A DNA stretch of 64,000 nucleotides, taken from NCBI GenBank assembly GCA_045110515.1, contig JBGCGD010000011.1:160252-224251 (forward strand), in the 5' to 3' direction. The position numbers and the translations under genes were made by a program. Below are positions 24,718-32,619 of the stretch, piece by piece. This stretch comes from Granulosicoccus sp045110515. Lineage in GTDB: Bacteria; Pseudomonadota; Gammaproteobacteria; Granulosicoccales; Granulosicoccaceae. Each line of letters begins with the position of its first letter. Positions within the stretch are counted from its first letter, which is position 1. The notes under the pieces are model-generated. The model did no database searches. It saw only the letters and a program-made list of their open reading frames with translations, and was not told the DNA's origin.

Positions 24718-26756
24718 TTCCTGAGCTAGGACACTTCGCGCTGATACTTGCTTTATGTACGGCAATTGTTTTAGCCACAGTACCGATGATCGGCAGTTTC
24801 ACAGGGCATGCCGGTTGGATGGCTATTGCCCGGCCAGCAGCGGCGGCACAGACATTTTTCGTTGGGTTGTCGTATGCCTGTCTGACGTGGGCTTTCATTA
24901 GCCATGACTTCAGTGTGTTGTACGTGGCCAATACCAGTAACACCTCGTTGCCGCTGATTTATCGAATTTCAGGCGTGTGGGGCGGACACGAAGGCTCCAT
25001 TTTGTTCTGGTGCTTTATTTCCGCAGTCTGGACCGGTGCTGTAGCGGTTTTCAGTCGCGCGTTGCCACAAGTTTTGTTGGCACGCGTTCTAGCGGTCCTA
25101 GGTTTCGTCAGTATTGGTTTTTTGCTGTTTGTTTTGTTGACCTCCAACCCGTTTGAAAGACTATTCCCAATACCGGCAGATGGGGCTTCGCTTAATCCGC
25201 TCCTGCAAGATCCAGGAATGGCAATACACCCGCCCATGCTCTACATGGGGTACGTCGGCTTCTCCGTTGCATTTGCCTTTGCGATCGCAGCACTCATTGG
25301 TGGTCAGCTCGATGCCGCCACCCTACGTTGGATGCGTCCTTGGACCAACATTGCATGGATGTTCCTCACGATCGGAATATCGCTAGGGAGCTGGTGGGCC
25401 TATTACGAATTAGGTTGGGGCGGATGGTGGTTTTGGGATCCTGTCGAAAACGCATCGTTTATGCCATGGCTAGTGGGTACGGCTCTTATCCATTCTCTCG
25501 CAGCATCTGAAAAACGAGGAGTGTTTAAAGCATGGACTGTATTATTAGCTGTGTTGGCGTTTTCCTTAAGTTTGCTTGGTACCTTTTTGGTTCGTTCCGG
25601 TGTGCTGACATCGGTGCATTCGTTCGCGGCAGATCCTACCCGTGGACTCTATATTCTGTTGTTCTTGGGGGTTGTCATCGGAGGTTCACTGATCCTCTAT
25701 GCATTCCGCTCGCATCGTTTAAGTTCAACGGCAACGTATGAACTCGTATCGCGTGAAACGGCATTACTCCTTAACAATGTGCTGTTAGTGGTTGCCTGTG
25801 CTGCTGTTTTGTTAGGCACTTTGTATCCACTCTTTGTCGATGCCTTGGGTTACGGCAAAATGTCCGTTGGCGAGCAGTATTTCAACGCTGTTTTTGTTCC
25901 CCTGATGTTGCCGATTCTTCTTATTGTTGGGCTAGGCGCGATGCTCAACTGGAAGCGCGATAAGTTGAAAGGTCGATCCGGACCTTTGCTCGCACTTGCC
26001 GTTTTCAGTGTCATAGCTGCTGCCGTGTTGGCAACACAGCTGCTGAGTTACAGCTTTGCAGCAGTTGCCTCTCTGGCCTTAGCAATCTGGATAACAGCCT
26101 CGACCGTTTTTGGCATCGTGCACAGAGTACGAAACAAGCGTGAGAGGTTGTCCGCGGTTATGCACACGCCTGCCGCTTTCTGGGGAATGAGTATTGCGCA
26201 CATCGGCTTAGCTGTTTTTACTGTAGGGGTGGCACTGACGTCTATCTATACCGAAGAGCAAACCGTCAGAATGGAGGTCAACACACAGCATAGTGTGGGC
26301 GGTTACACCTTTACATTTGCCTCTTTAGATGAGGTACGCGGTAAAAACTTCAACGCAATTGAAGGGCGATTCGACGTTGAGCGAAATGGTTCCGACGTCG
26401 GTACCATCAGCGCACAAAAACGGTTCTATGATGTCCGACGTGACACCATGACTGAGGCTGGCATTGATGCAGGTTTTACGCGCGATTTATTCATCGCTTT
26501 GGGGGAGCCGCTTGAGGGCGGGCAAGCCTGGAGTGTCAGAATACAAACCAAGCCCTTTATACGGTGGATATGGTTAGGCACTATTTTTATGGGGTTGGGT
26601 GGATTGCTGGCTGCAATGGATAGGCGGTACAAAAATGTTTCAGTGCGAAAGAGTGCCGTAAGTACTAAAAAGGTACCTGCTGGCGACAAACTGGGAACTG
26701 ACACGTCTGGCTCAATGGCTACCTCATTTGTTGCCACGGATACCCCAAACTCATAG
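24714..26756 (+). CDS. ccmF: Cytochrome c heme lyase subunit CcmF
   Basis: A 680-residue inner-membrane heme lyase core with about 14-15 hydrophobic segments, which attaches heme from CcmE to apocytochrome c. The WWD domain is WGGWWFWDPVENASFMPWL, and the conserved opening has WGGHEGSILFWCF. A large periplasmic loop follows (about 510-620), and the C-terminal segment ends FMGLGGLLAAMDRRYK. The C-terminal about 40 residues are polar and variable. The length is normal for the family (about 650). Confidence 0.97.
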   Translation: MIPELGHFALILALCTAIVLATVPMIGSFTGHAGWMAIARPAAAAQTFFVGLSYACLTWAFISHDFSVLYVANTSNTSLPLIYRISGVWGGHEGSILFWCFISAVWTGAVAVFSRALPQVLLARVLAVLGFVSIGFLLFVLLTSNPFERLFPIPADGASLNPLLQDPGMAIHPPMLYMGYVGFSVAFAFAIAALIGGQLDAATLRWMRPWTNIAWMFLTIGISLGSWWAYYELGWGGWWFWDPVENASFMPWLVGTALIHSLAASEKRGVFKAWTVLLAVLAFSLSLLGTFLVRSGVLTSVHSFAADPTRGLYILLFLGVVIGGSLILYAFRSHRLSSTATYELVSRETALLLNNVLLVVACAAVLLGTLYPLFVDALGYGKMSVGEQYFNAVFVPLMLPILLIVGLGAMLNWKRDKLKGRSGPLLALAVFSVIAAAVLATQLLSYSFAAVASLALAIWITASTVFGIVHRVRNKRERLSAVMHTPAAFWGMSIAHIGLAVFTVGVALTSIYTEEQTVRMEVNTQHSVGGYTFTFASLDEVRGKNFNAIEGRFDVERNGSDVGTISAQKRFYDVRRDTMTEAGIDAGFTRDLFIALGEPLEGGQAWSVRIQTKPFIRWIWLGTIFMGLGGLLAAMDRRYKNVSVRKSAVSTKKVPAGDKLGTDTSGSMATSFVATDTPNS

Positions 26757-26764
26757 TTCATTCG

Positions 26765-27319
26765 ATGAAAATCGCACTTAAGTTACTACCACTAGCAATA
26801 TTCGTTATTTTGGCGTGGTTTCTGGGAAAGGGGCTCACGCTTGATCCTTCAGAGCTGCCATCGCCGCTAATTGATAAACCCGCTCCTGAATTCTCTGTGG
26901 CTCGCCTCGGTCGTGACCCAGGTGATCCTTCCGATGGTGAATTTATCAGTTCCGATATGCTGGGTCAGGTTTGGGTACTGAACGTGTGGGCTAGTTGGTG
27001 TGGCCCTTGTATCCAAGAGCATCCTTATTTAGTGAGCTTGGCTGAGCAAAGACCTGTTCCGGTCGTTGGACTGAATTACAAAGATGATCCGATGGATGCG
27101 CAACGCTGGCTTGCTCGGTTTGGCGATCCATTTGCGCATGTGCTCGATGATCGCGACGGTGATGTCGGTTTAGATTGGGGAGTATACGGTGTGCCCGAGA
27201 CGTTTATTATTGATCGAGCAGGGCGTGTACGGTACAAACATGTCGGCCCTGTTGATGAGGCAGGTTTGGTTGAAAAGCTGATCCCCATCGTTGATCAACT
27301 CCAGAGGGAGCCGAGTTAA
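26765..27319 (+). CDS. ccmG: Thiol:disulfide interchange protein CcmG/DsbE
   Basis: A 184-residue membrane-tethered thioredoxin-like protein that reduces the apocytochrome c heme-binding cysteines in the periplasm. There is an N-terminal signal anchor (about 4-24), then the active site WASWCGPC with Cys79 and Cys82. GVYGVPETFIIDRAGRVRYKHVGPV is the typical CcmG stretch, with the cis-Pro. It starts eight bases after ccmF, and its stop overlaps the ccmH start by one base. Confidence 0.96.
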   Translation: MKIALKLLPLAIFVILAWFLGKGLTLDPSELPSPLIDKPAPEFSVARLGRDPGDPSDGEFISSDMLGQVWVLNVWASWCGPCIQEHPYLVSLAEQRPVPVVGLNYKDDPMDAQRWLARFGDPFAHVLDDRDGDVGLDWGVYGVPETFIIDRAGRVRYKHVGPVDEAGLVEKLIPIVDQLQREPS

Positions 27320-27795
27320 TGTTCCGTGCAGGCCTCTTTTCGTTGTTGATGTTTTTCGGCTCACCTTTGTGGTCAGCTGAGGTCATCGTATCCTTTGATT
27401 CGAGTGAGCAAAGCGACCTATACCATGAGTTGCTCAAAGAATATCGGTGTCTTAAGTGTCAGAATCAGAATCTAGCAGACTCTAATGCCAGCCTGGCAGG
27501 CGATCTACGGCGAGAAATACGTGATCAGATTTTAGCGGGCAACGGAAAAAAAGAGATCGATCAATACCTAGTTGCGCGCTATGGTGATTTTGTTTTGTAC
27601 CGACCTCCGTTCTCAGCTAAAACAGCCATTTTGTGGGTGGCACCTTTTATTCTTTTACTGGTGGCGTTGACCAGCGTGCTAGTCATGATAAAGCGGCAAA
27701 GAAAGCGGTCACAGATCATTGAAGAGGTTGAAAATGAACAAGACGCATTGTTTAACTCGCGACTTGAAAAAGCCAAGAAGTTGTTAAACGACTAA
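27319..27795 (+). CDS. ccmH: Cytochrome c maturation protein CcmH (short form)
   Basis: A 158-residue periplasmic thiol-oxidoreductase with a signal peptide. The redox motif reads YRCLKCQNQNLADSNA, with Cys44 and Cys47 in the LRCxxCQ pattern. The three-helix domain ends YGDFVLYRPPF, then one membrane segment (about 97-117) and a short charged tail. It equals the N-terminal half of E. coli CcmH; the TPR part (CcmI) is not encoded after it. It is the last gene of the run; a strong hairpin covers the stop codon. Confidence 0.95.
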   Translation: MFRAGLFSLLMFFGSPLWSAEVIVSFDSSEQSDLYHELLKEYRCLKCQNQNLADSNASLAGDLRREIRDQILAGNGKKEIDQYLVARYGDFVLYRPPFSAKTAILWVAPFILLLVALTSVLVMIKRQRKRSQIIEEVENEQDALFNSRLEKAKKLLND

Positions 27796-27818
27796 CGACT
27801 TTTAGTTGTTAGTTGTTT
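27786..27818 (+). terminator. Long hairpin over the ccmH stop codon
   Basis: Inverted repeat of 15 bp (two G-T wobbles on the RNA) with a three-base T loop. The arms are at 27786-27800 and 27804-27818, and the left arm contains the ccmH stop codon. There is no strong T-run after it, so it may end transcription only partly or protect the operon's 3' end. Confidence 0.5.
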
Positions 27819-27910
27819 GACTGATTGGATCACCCAGTATCATTACCTGAATGTCGTAAACTGTAAAAAGTTGCTGCTATGACCCTCCGCCGAGGGATTG
27901 ACGTGATATA

Positions 27911-27953
27911 TTTTTACAAATCGGAACATTGCGCAATGTCCGATTCGTAAAAA
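27911..27953. promoter_or_regulatory. Large near-palindrome upstream of the XRE regulator
   Basis: A 43-bp near-perfect palindrome with the centre ACATTGCGCAATGT and outer arms TTTTTAC and GTAAAAA. The two halves differ by one substitution and one extra base. It ends 16 bp before the start codon at 27970. Its size and place suggest an operator for the XRE protein, likely autoregulatory. A hairpin in the 5' leader is the other option. Confidence 0.55.
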
Positions 27954-27969
27954 TGGAGCAGCAATTTAA

Positions 27970-28341
27970 ATGATCACGCAGGAAAAACCTCACTCGGCAG
28001 TGCCCTTGTTAGATACTTTAACTACAGATGAATTTCTGTCTGTTGTTGGGCAAAGAGTGCGAAACCAGCGTTCAAACCAAGGTATGTCCCGCAAGCGATT
28101 GGCAGAAGTGTCCGGTGTTTCCGAACGTTATCTGGCTCAGTTGGAATCGGGTCAAGGCAATATGTCTATCGCGCTTTTGAGAAAAGTCACAACTGCTATC
28201 GGTATGTCCATGGGTACTCTCATGTCAGCTGAAATCACTGAAACGCACTCGCAAAGCTCCGACTCCATCTCTTTGTCTACTCAGCCGACTAAATCGACAG
28301 CAGACAACGCTGCAAAAGCCGATATTGTTGTAGAGGTTTAA
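27970..28341 (+). CDS. XRE-family transcriptional regulator
   Basis: A 123-residue DNA-binding protein. The helix-turn-helix spans about residues 22-77, with RVRNQRSNQGMSRKRLAEVSGVSERYLAQLESGQGN as the classical Cro/CI-type block. The remaining 45 residues are rich in Ser, Thr and Gln and contain no ligand or kinase domain. The HTH resembles the N-terminal part of BoxR-type regulators, which normally carry a shikimate-kinase-like domain that is missing here. GGAGC at 27955-27959 is the ribosome-binding site. It is a single gene flanked by the palindrome and by a terminator, and its targets are unknown. Confidence 0.85.
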   Translation: MITQEKPHSAVPLLDTLTTDEFLSVVGQRVRNQRSNQGMSRKRLAEVSGVSERYLAQLESGQGNMSIALLRKVTTAIGMSMGTLMSAEITETHSQSSDSISLSTQPTKSTADNAAKADIVVEV

Positions 28342-28374
28342 CGCGGCCCGCCGTCAAAAAAGAAATTGCAGACG

Positions 28375-28410
28375 AAAAAAAAGGCCTTTCGGCTAAAAAA
28401 GGCCTTTTGT
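28375..28410. terminator. Bidirectional terminator between XRE gene and lipoprotein gene
   Basis: Inverted repeat AAAAGGCC and GGCCTTTT around a 14-base loop, with a run of A before and T inside the right arm. It serves the convergent genes ending at 28341 (+) and 28432 (-). Confidence 0.75.
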
Positions 28411-28431
28411 CTAAACTGTCTGTTTTGCCAG

Positions 28432-28959
28432 CTAAAAGCTTAAGATAATATTCGTCAGTGCGGTTTTATCGGCCCCCACTGCATTTCTTTCTTTATCATC
28501 GTTGAATTGATGAATAACGATTCCTGGTCGTGTGGTTTCCCAAGGGTCATTGTCGTCAGAATTTGTACTGTAACGAACGTAATCATTCATCGCTAGCAAA
28601 CGTGGCATTTGGTCAGCTTGAGCCAGGGTTCGATAAAACTCGTCCACTTCTTCGAAGCTATCGCTTGTTTCAAATAAAACGATTTTCAAACCATTTTCAC
28701 CACCTACTCGGTATTTTTTGCCGTTGGGGTAGAGCGGGTAGGGGATTGTTGTCGCCCCGTCTATGGCCGTTAGGGCCGAATCCATCTCTTTGGGTTTTAG
28801 CCGGGTCACGCTGACGACTTCGTCGTTGCCATTGAGTACAACTGGAGCCTTTGCCGTAGTGATTTTTGTAGAGCTTGAGGCGTGGTCTTCGCCGCAAGCA
28901 GACAAAACAAGCACGGCGGATAAGGTGAGACCTAGTGACACGCTGCGTTGAATATTCAT
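28432..28959 (-). CDS. Hypothetical lipoprotein
   Basis: A 175-residue protein that I do not recognise. The N-terminus is a lipoprotein signal (hydrophobic core, lipobox LSAC with Cys22), so it is anchored in the outer or inner membrane. The mature part is mixed alpha/beta in appearance. It has TTIPYPLYPNGKKYRVGGENG, an acidic helix (SFEEVDEFYRTLAQ), and a C-terminal strand that may pack back (ALTNIILSF). No cysteine pairs, repeats or catalytic motif are visible. It stands alone between two terminators or gaps, with a 130-bp gap to pxpA. Confidence 0.7.
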   Translation of the reverse strand: MNIQRSVSLGLTLSAVLVLSACGEDHASSSTKITTAKAPVVLNGNDEVVSVTRLKPKEMDSALTAIDGATTIPYPLYPNGKKYRVGGENGLKIVLFETSDSFEEVDEFYRTLAQADQMPRLLAMNDYVRYSTNSDDNDPWETTRPGIVIHQFNDDKERNAVGADKTALTNIILSF

Positions 28960-29089
28960 TATGTTCCTGAAAAGTCGTTAAATTCCTTGCCCAATGGGAT
29001 TGCGTACATTTCCCTGTGCACAAACAATTTCAATGGTTACTACTAGAAGATAGACTATGAACGTATGAATGTGGTAGCGCGTTCCGAGT

Positions 29090-29863
29090 TTAATTGTTAA
29101 ATATAATTTCCGGTAACGACTTTAAATCGTGGCCTTTCTGCTGGAGCGCTTGCTTGATAAGTTTTGCGGTGTCCACTGCATGGGCATTGTCCCCGTGTAC
29201 GCAAATACTATGGAACGGCGTAGGCAGTATTGTCCCATTTTCAGTGACAACCCCGTTTGCTTCAATCATAGCCAGGACATGCGCGATGCAACCCTCAGCA
29301 GTGTCGATAACGGCTCCAGGTTTTCGGCGGGATACCAGAGAGCCTGAATCGGTATACGCTCTGTCTGCGAAAATTTCCAAGGCGACACTCATCGAAGCAT
29401 CCGCTGCAGCTGCAGCAAGTTCGGACAGTACGGGGGCAAGAAAAATGATGTCAGGATTAAATGCTTTAACTGCTCTAACAACAGTATCGGCCATGGCGCG
29501 ATTTTCACACGCCATGTTGTTAAGTGCTCCGTGGGGCTTAACATGGGTCATGGGTAGTTTTCGCATTTTACTCATGCCGTCTAGTGCTGATAGTTGATAT
29601 TGAATAAGTGTGGTGAGCTCTGAATCAGGGACCGACATGGGCCGGCGACCAAAGCCTTGTAAATCTAAAAACCCGGGGTGTGCGCCGATGCTGACCTTTG
29701 CATCGCGAGCCATATCGATAGTGTTTGCCATGACCATCGGATCGCCTGCATGAAAGCCGCAGGCGACGTTGGCAGAATTTACGACACCGAGAAGATTTTC
29801 ATCATCGCCCATTGGCCACGGACCAAAGGACTCTCCTAGATCAGCATTGAGATTGAGTAACAT
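29090..29863 (-). CDS. pxpA: 5-oxoprolinase subunit PxpA (LamB/YcsF)
   Basis: A 257-residue LamB/YcsF family protein, one of three parts of the bacterial ATP-dependent 5-oxoprolinase that opens pyroglutamate to glutamate. The family signature LNADLGESFGPWPMGDDE opens the protein; VNSANVACGFHAGDP and HVKPHGALNNMAC are also typical. Length is normal (about 250). It is the last gene of the leftward pxpB-pxpC-pxpA set, 23 bp after pxpC. The complex is cytoplasmic and deals with 5-oxoproline formed spontaneously from glutamine and glutamate. Confidence 0.95.
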   Translation of the reverse strand: MLLNLNADLGESFGPWPMGDDENLLGVVNSANVACGFHAGDPMVMANTIDMARDAKVSIGAHPGFLDLQGFGRRPMSVPDSELTTLIQYQLSALDGMSKMRKLPMTHVKPHGALNNMACENRAMADTVVRAVKAFNPDIIFLAPVLSELAAAAADASMSVALEIFADRAYTDSGSLVSRRKPGAVIDTAEGCIAHVLAMIEANGVVTENGTILPTPFHSICVHGDNAHAVDTAKLIKQALQQKGHDLKSLPEIIFNN

Positions 29864-29886
29864 TAGGATGTGTCCTATCAGTGCAG

Positions 29887-30924
29887 TTAATGAGCTCGTC
29901 CGTCTATGACGCCATCAATAAGGTTATGTTTCAGCAAATCCGTTGTACTGAGGGTCGTGTTAACAACAGGTGTTAATGATTGGATGGCATCATTAATTTT
30001 TTGGTCTTGCATGCGCACGGCATCGATTGCTTCATCTATTGAGATGGCTACGAAGTTAAAGGATGTGCCTGCCCGTCTTAAGCCAAGCTTAGGTTGATCG
30101 ATAGAGAGCACAGTAGCAACTTTAGGGTAGCCACCGGCAGTATGTGCATCACTCAGTAAAACGATTGGTTGACCTGTACCCGGCACCTGTATGGATCCCG
30201 GCACGATGGCATCTGAAACAATATCCTTTGCAGCTGCATCTCTGTGATGAACGGCTGGGCCAGACAATCTGACACCCATCCGATCGGCATCTGTTCCTAC
30301 AGTGAAGTCACCACTTAACAAATTCTCAATGCCTTCTTTTGAGAAGTGATCTTCCTGAGGCCCTAAAACGATTCGAAGGCTACAGTCGTCGAATAGACCG
30401 AGTAAGGAATGGTTGCATTGTAAATCGGGGGTGTAGTCAGATCTACTGACGTTGATTTCGTCACCGGCTTGCAGAGCAGTGCCGTTCAATCCACCTAAAC
30501 TCGCCTTTGAGTAAGTGGACGCACTGCCTAAATGATCGGATACCGCCAACCCTCTGAAAGCGATGATGGCATGGCGATACTCGCCCGTGCTCTTTATTTT
30601 TATAGAGCTTCCAGCAGGTGCCTGATAGCTTCTATTAGGTTGAATCTTAATATTCAGATTGCCGTCACTCAAGGTTGCATCAGCACTTTCATGAGCACAC
30701 AGTGCAAATCTTACACATTCTTCTTCTACCGCTATTTCGAGGCCGCCTTCCCAAGTTTCGATAACACTTTGACTGTGCGGATTGCCAGTGAGTGCGTTTC
30801 CTAATTTTTGCCAGGCGGGTACCAGGCAACCAGACCAGGGAATTCCTAGATGGCGTAGGTTGAATCGTCCTTCATCCTGAATAGTGCTGAGCAATCCGGC
30901 GCGTTTAATGGTGACGACGCTCAT
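29887..30924 (-). CDS. pxpC: 5-oxoprolinase subunit PxpC
   Basis: A 345-residue protein of the biotin-dependent carboxyltransferase (urea amidolyase-like, AHS2) family, now known as PxpC. The opening IKRAGLLSTIQDEGR is diagnostic, with GIPWSGCLVPAW after it. Later come the segment RMGVRLSGPAV and the block VPGTGQPIVLLSDAHTAGGYP. The start at 30924 overlaps the pxpB stop as ATGA; an in-frame ATG three codons earlier is less likely. It forms a subcomplex with PxpB. Confidence 0.95.
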   Translation of the reverse strand: MSVVTIKRAGLLSTIQDEGRFNLRHLGIPWSGCLVPAWQKLGNALTGNPHSQSVIETWEGGLEIAVEEECVRFALCAHESADATLSDGNLNIKIQPNRSYQAPAGSSIKIKSTGEYRHAIIAFRGLAVSDHLGSASTYSKASLGGLNGTALQAGDEINVSRSDYTPDLQCNHSLLGLFDDCSLRIVLGPQEDHFSKEGIENLLSGDFTVGTDADRMGVRLSGPAVHHRDAAAKDIVSDAIVPGSIQVPGTGQPIVLLSDAHTAGGYPKVATVLSIDQPKLGLRRAGTSFNFVAISIDEAIDAVRMQDQKINDAIQSLTPVVNTTLSTTDLLKHNLIDGVIDGRAH

Positions 30925-31685
30925 AAACCACACTCTGTTTCAGAAACCAAGGTGTTGCGATTGAACTGACCACGTGTTTTCTGCTCGGTGATGTCATTGA
31001 ATTCTTCCAATGAGATCGATTTAAACTTTACGGTATCACCGGCTTTGAACAATACAGGTTGGTCATGTTGCGCATCAAACAGTGGGAGAGGGCACTTACC
31101 CAGAATATGCCAGCCGCCCGGACTATCCCATGGATACACTCCCGTTAATTGCATGGCGATGGCGACGCTTCCAGCGGGTACCCTCACTCTAGGCTCGGCA
31201 CGTCTGGGAAGATGGAGCGGTTTAGGGGTATCTCCTAAAAATGCAAACCCCGGTAGAAAACCGAGCATGTAAACCGAGAACTCTGTTTGCTCATGTAAGT
31301 CTATAACCTGTTGTTCATCTAGACCTGTCAGCGTGGCAACTTCAGCTAAATCGGGTCCAGAGTCATTACCGTAGTGAACCGGAATGGTAAAGCGATTGGA
31401 GTCATTAGTCGTGAGTTGTATATCGTCTGCATCAAGTTGTCGAAACTCCTCTATCAGGCTTTGAGGGTGCGTGCGCAGAGGGTCATAGATAACAGCTAGT
31501 GAACGAAAAGTGGGAACGCACTCAAGCACACCATCAAGTTTATCTTCTAGCAATGCCGCACTGATACGTGCATTCATTGCAACCACTTGATCGACCAAAC
31601 GCCGATCAATTATTCTTCCGAACTCCAATACCAGACATCTATCTCCGGCGAAGTGAGGTGTCCATGAATCTTCTTTTTGTCGCAT
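30921..31685 (-). CDS. pxpB: 5-oxoprolinase subunit PxpB
   Basis: A 254-residue AHS1 (KipI-like) family protein. Diagnostic blocks are the central VYMLGFLPGFAFLGDTPKPLHLPRRAEPR, then VAIAMQLTGVYPWDSPGGWHILGKCPL. Such proteins were long called kinase inhibitors by analogy to Bacillus KipI, but beside pxpA and pxpC the 5-oxoprolinase role is the right reading. It begins 26 bp after the class II aldolase gene and overlaps pxpC by four bases. Confidence 0.95.
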   Translation of the reverse strand: MRQKEDSWTPHFAGDRCLVLEFGRIIDRRLVDQVVAMNARISAALLEDKLDGVLECVPTFRSLAVIYDPLRTHPQSLIEEFRQLDADDIQLTTNDSNRFTIPVHYGNDSGPDLAEVATLTGLDEQQVIDLHEQTEFSVYMLGFLPGFAFLGDTPKPLHLPRRAEPRVRVPAGSVAIAMQLTGVYPWDSPGGWHILGKCPLPLFDAQHDQPVLFKAGDTVKFKSISLEEFNDITEQKTRGQFNRNTLVSETECGL

Positions 31686-31711
31686 TGTCAGAAGAGTGTC
31701 TATGTGATTAC

Positions 31712-32491
31712 TTAGAGTATGAAATGGTGATTAGGGTTTTCTTTCAATACATTGGCCAATGCATCGAAGTGTTGTTGAGCATACAGAGCCAAGTTCGCAT
31801 TAAATTGTTCTGATGTCTGTTTTATCACATCGTCAGGAATCAATTTAATAGCTTGGCCGGTTTGCATCGCAAACACGTGTTGTCTGCAGGCACGCTCTAA
31901 ATAATATAAGTCATCAAATGCTAGCGCGACGCTGCTGCCATTAACGACGACACCATGATGAGCAAGAAACAAGATATCGATCTCTTTTGAGCGCGATGAT
32001 TTTGCTGAAATACGTGCGCCTTCGTCGGCATCATGGGCTAGGCCTCCGAAATTCGATTCATACGCTATTCGGCCGAAAAAACGTGTTGCTGTTTGGTGGG
32101 ACATGGGCAATTGCGCCGCATCGCCGTCTAACATGGTTAATGTTGTGGCGTAGGGCATATGGGTATGTAGAACGGCCTTGTGGCGAGGATTAGCCCGGTG
32201 GGCAGCGACATGTATGAACAGCGCGCTATCTTCGACTTCCCCGGCTCCGTTTAGGATATTGCCATCACCGTCGACAAGAAGGAGTGAGTCGGCCTGCATC
32301 TGCGACCAGTGCACACCGTAAGGATTGATTAAGTAGCGCTCATCTTCGCTGTCTAATTGAACCGAAAAATGATTACAGATTCCTTCGTGCAAACCAAAGC
32401 GTTCTGCAAGACGAAACGCGAGTGCTAATTGCTGTCTATCGTAAGCTTCTGATGAAGCGGAGGAATTGATTGGGCTGGGATTTGTGGCCAT
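31712..32491 (-). CDS. Class II aldolase/adducin family protein
   Basis: A 259-residue protein with the class II aldolase/adducin fold (FucA/AraD relatives). The zinc-ligand region is HTHMPYATTL, a third histidine lies in LAHHGVVVNG, and the fold starts around FGLHEGICNHFSVQL. Catalytic roles in this family range from aldol cleavage to decarboxylation, and the substrate is not predictable here. The start at 32491 is chosen over 32521 because AAAGGTG lies six bases upstream. It leads the pxpBCA set with 26 bp spacing, so it is probably co-transcribed and may act on a linked amino-acid or hydroxy-acid compound. Confidence 0.87.
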   Translation of the reverse strand: MATNPSPINSSASSEAYDRQQLALAFRLAERFGLHEGICNHFSVQLDSEDERYLINPYGVHWSQMQADSLLLVDGDGNILNGAGEVEDSALFIHVAAHRANPRHKAVLHTHMPYATTLTMLDGDAAQLPMSHQTATRFFGRIAYESNFGGLAHDADEGARISAKSSRSKEIDILFLAHHGVVVNGSSVALAFDDLYYLERACRQHVFAMQTGQAIKLIPDDVIKQTSEQFNANLALYAQQHFDALANVLKENPNHHFIL

Positions 32492-32574
32492 GTTCAGCAC
32501 CTTTGTAATGATGGCTGACATGATATAACGAGCATCGCTCGATGACGCCTAGAATTTTGGCAGGCGTTATAGGT

Positions 32575-32611
32575 GGCAAGGCCAGCGAATGGAATATTCG
32601 CTGGCCTTGCC
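32575..32611 (-). terminator. Long perfect hairpin after the coiled-coil gene
   Basis: A 15-bp perfect inverted repeat (GGCAAGGCCAGCGAA and its complement) with a 7-base loop, nine bases past the stop codon of the leftward gene at 32620. It is very GC-rich and stable but lacks a T-run. A second, shorter inverted repeat (GACGCCT and AGGCGTT) lies at about 32543-32568. Together they probably separate this gene from the aldolase-pxp operon. Confidence 0.6.
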
Positions 32612-32619
32612 CGTCAAGA

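Noticed and set aside
29094..29597. Rightward frame of 167 codons opposite pxpA
   Set aside because: pxpA has family motifs over its full length; the opposite frame is low-complexity Ala/Ser sequence.
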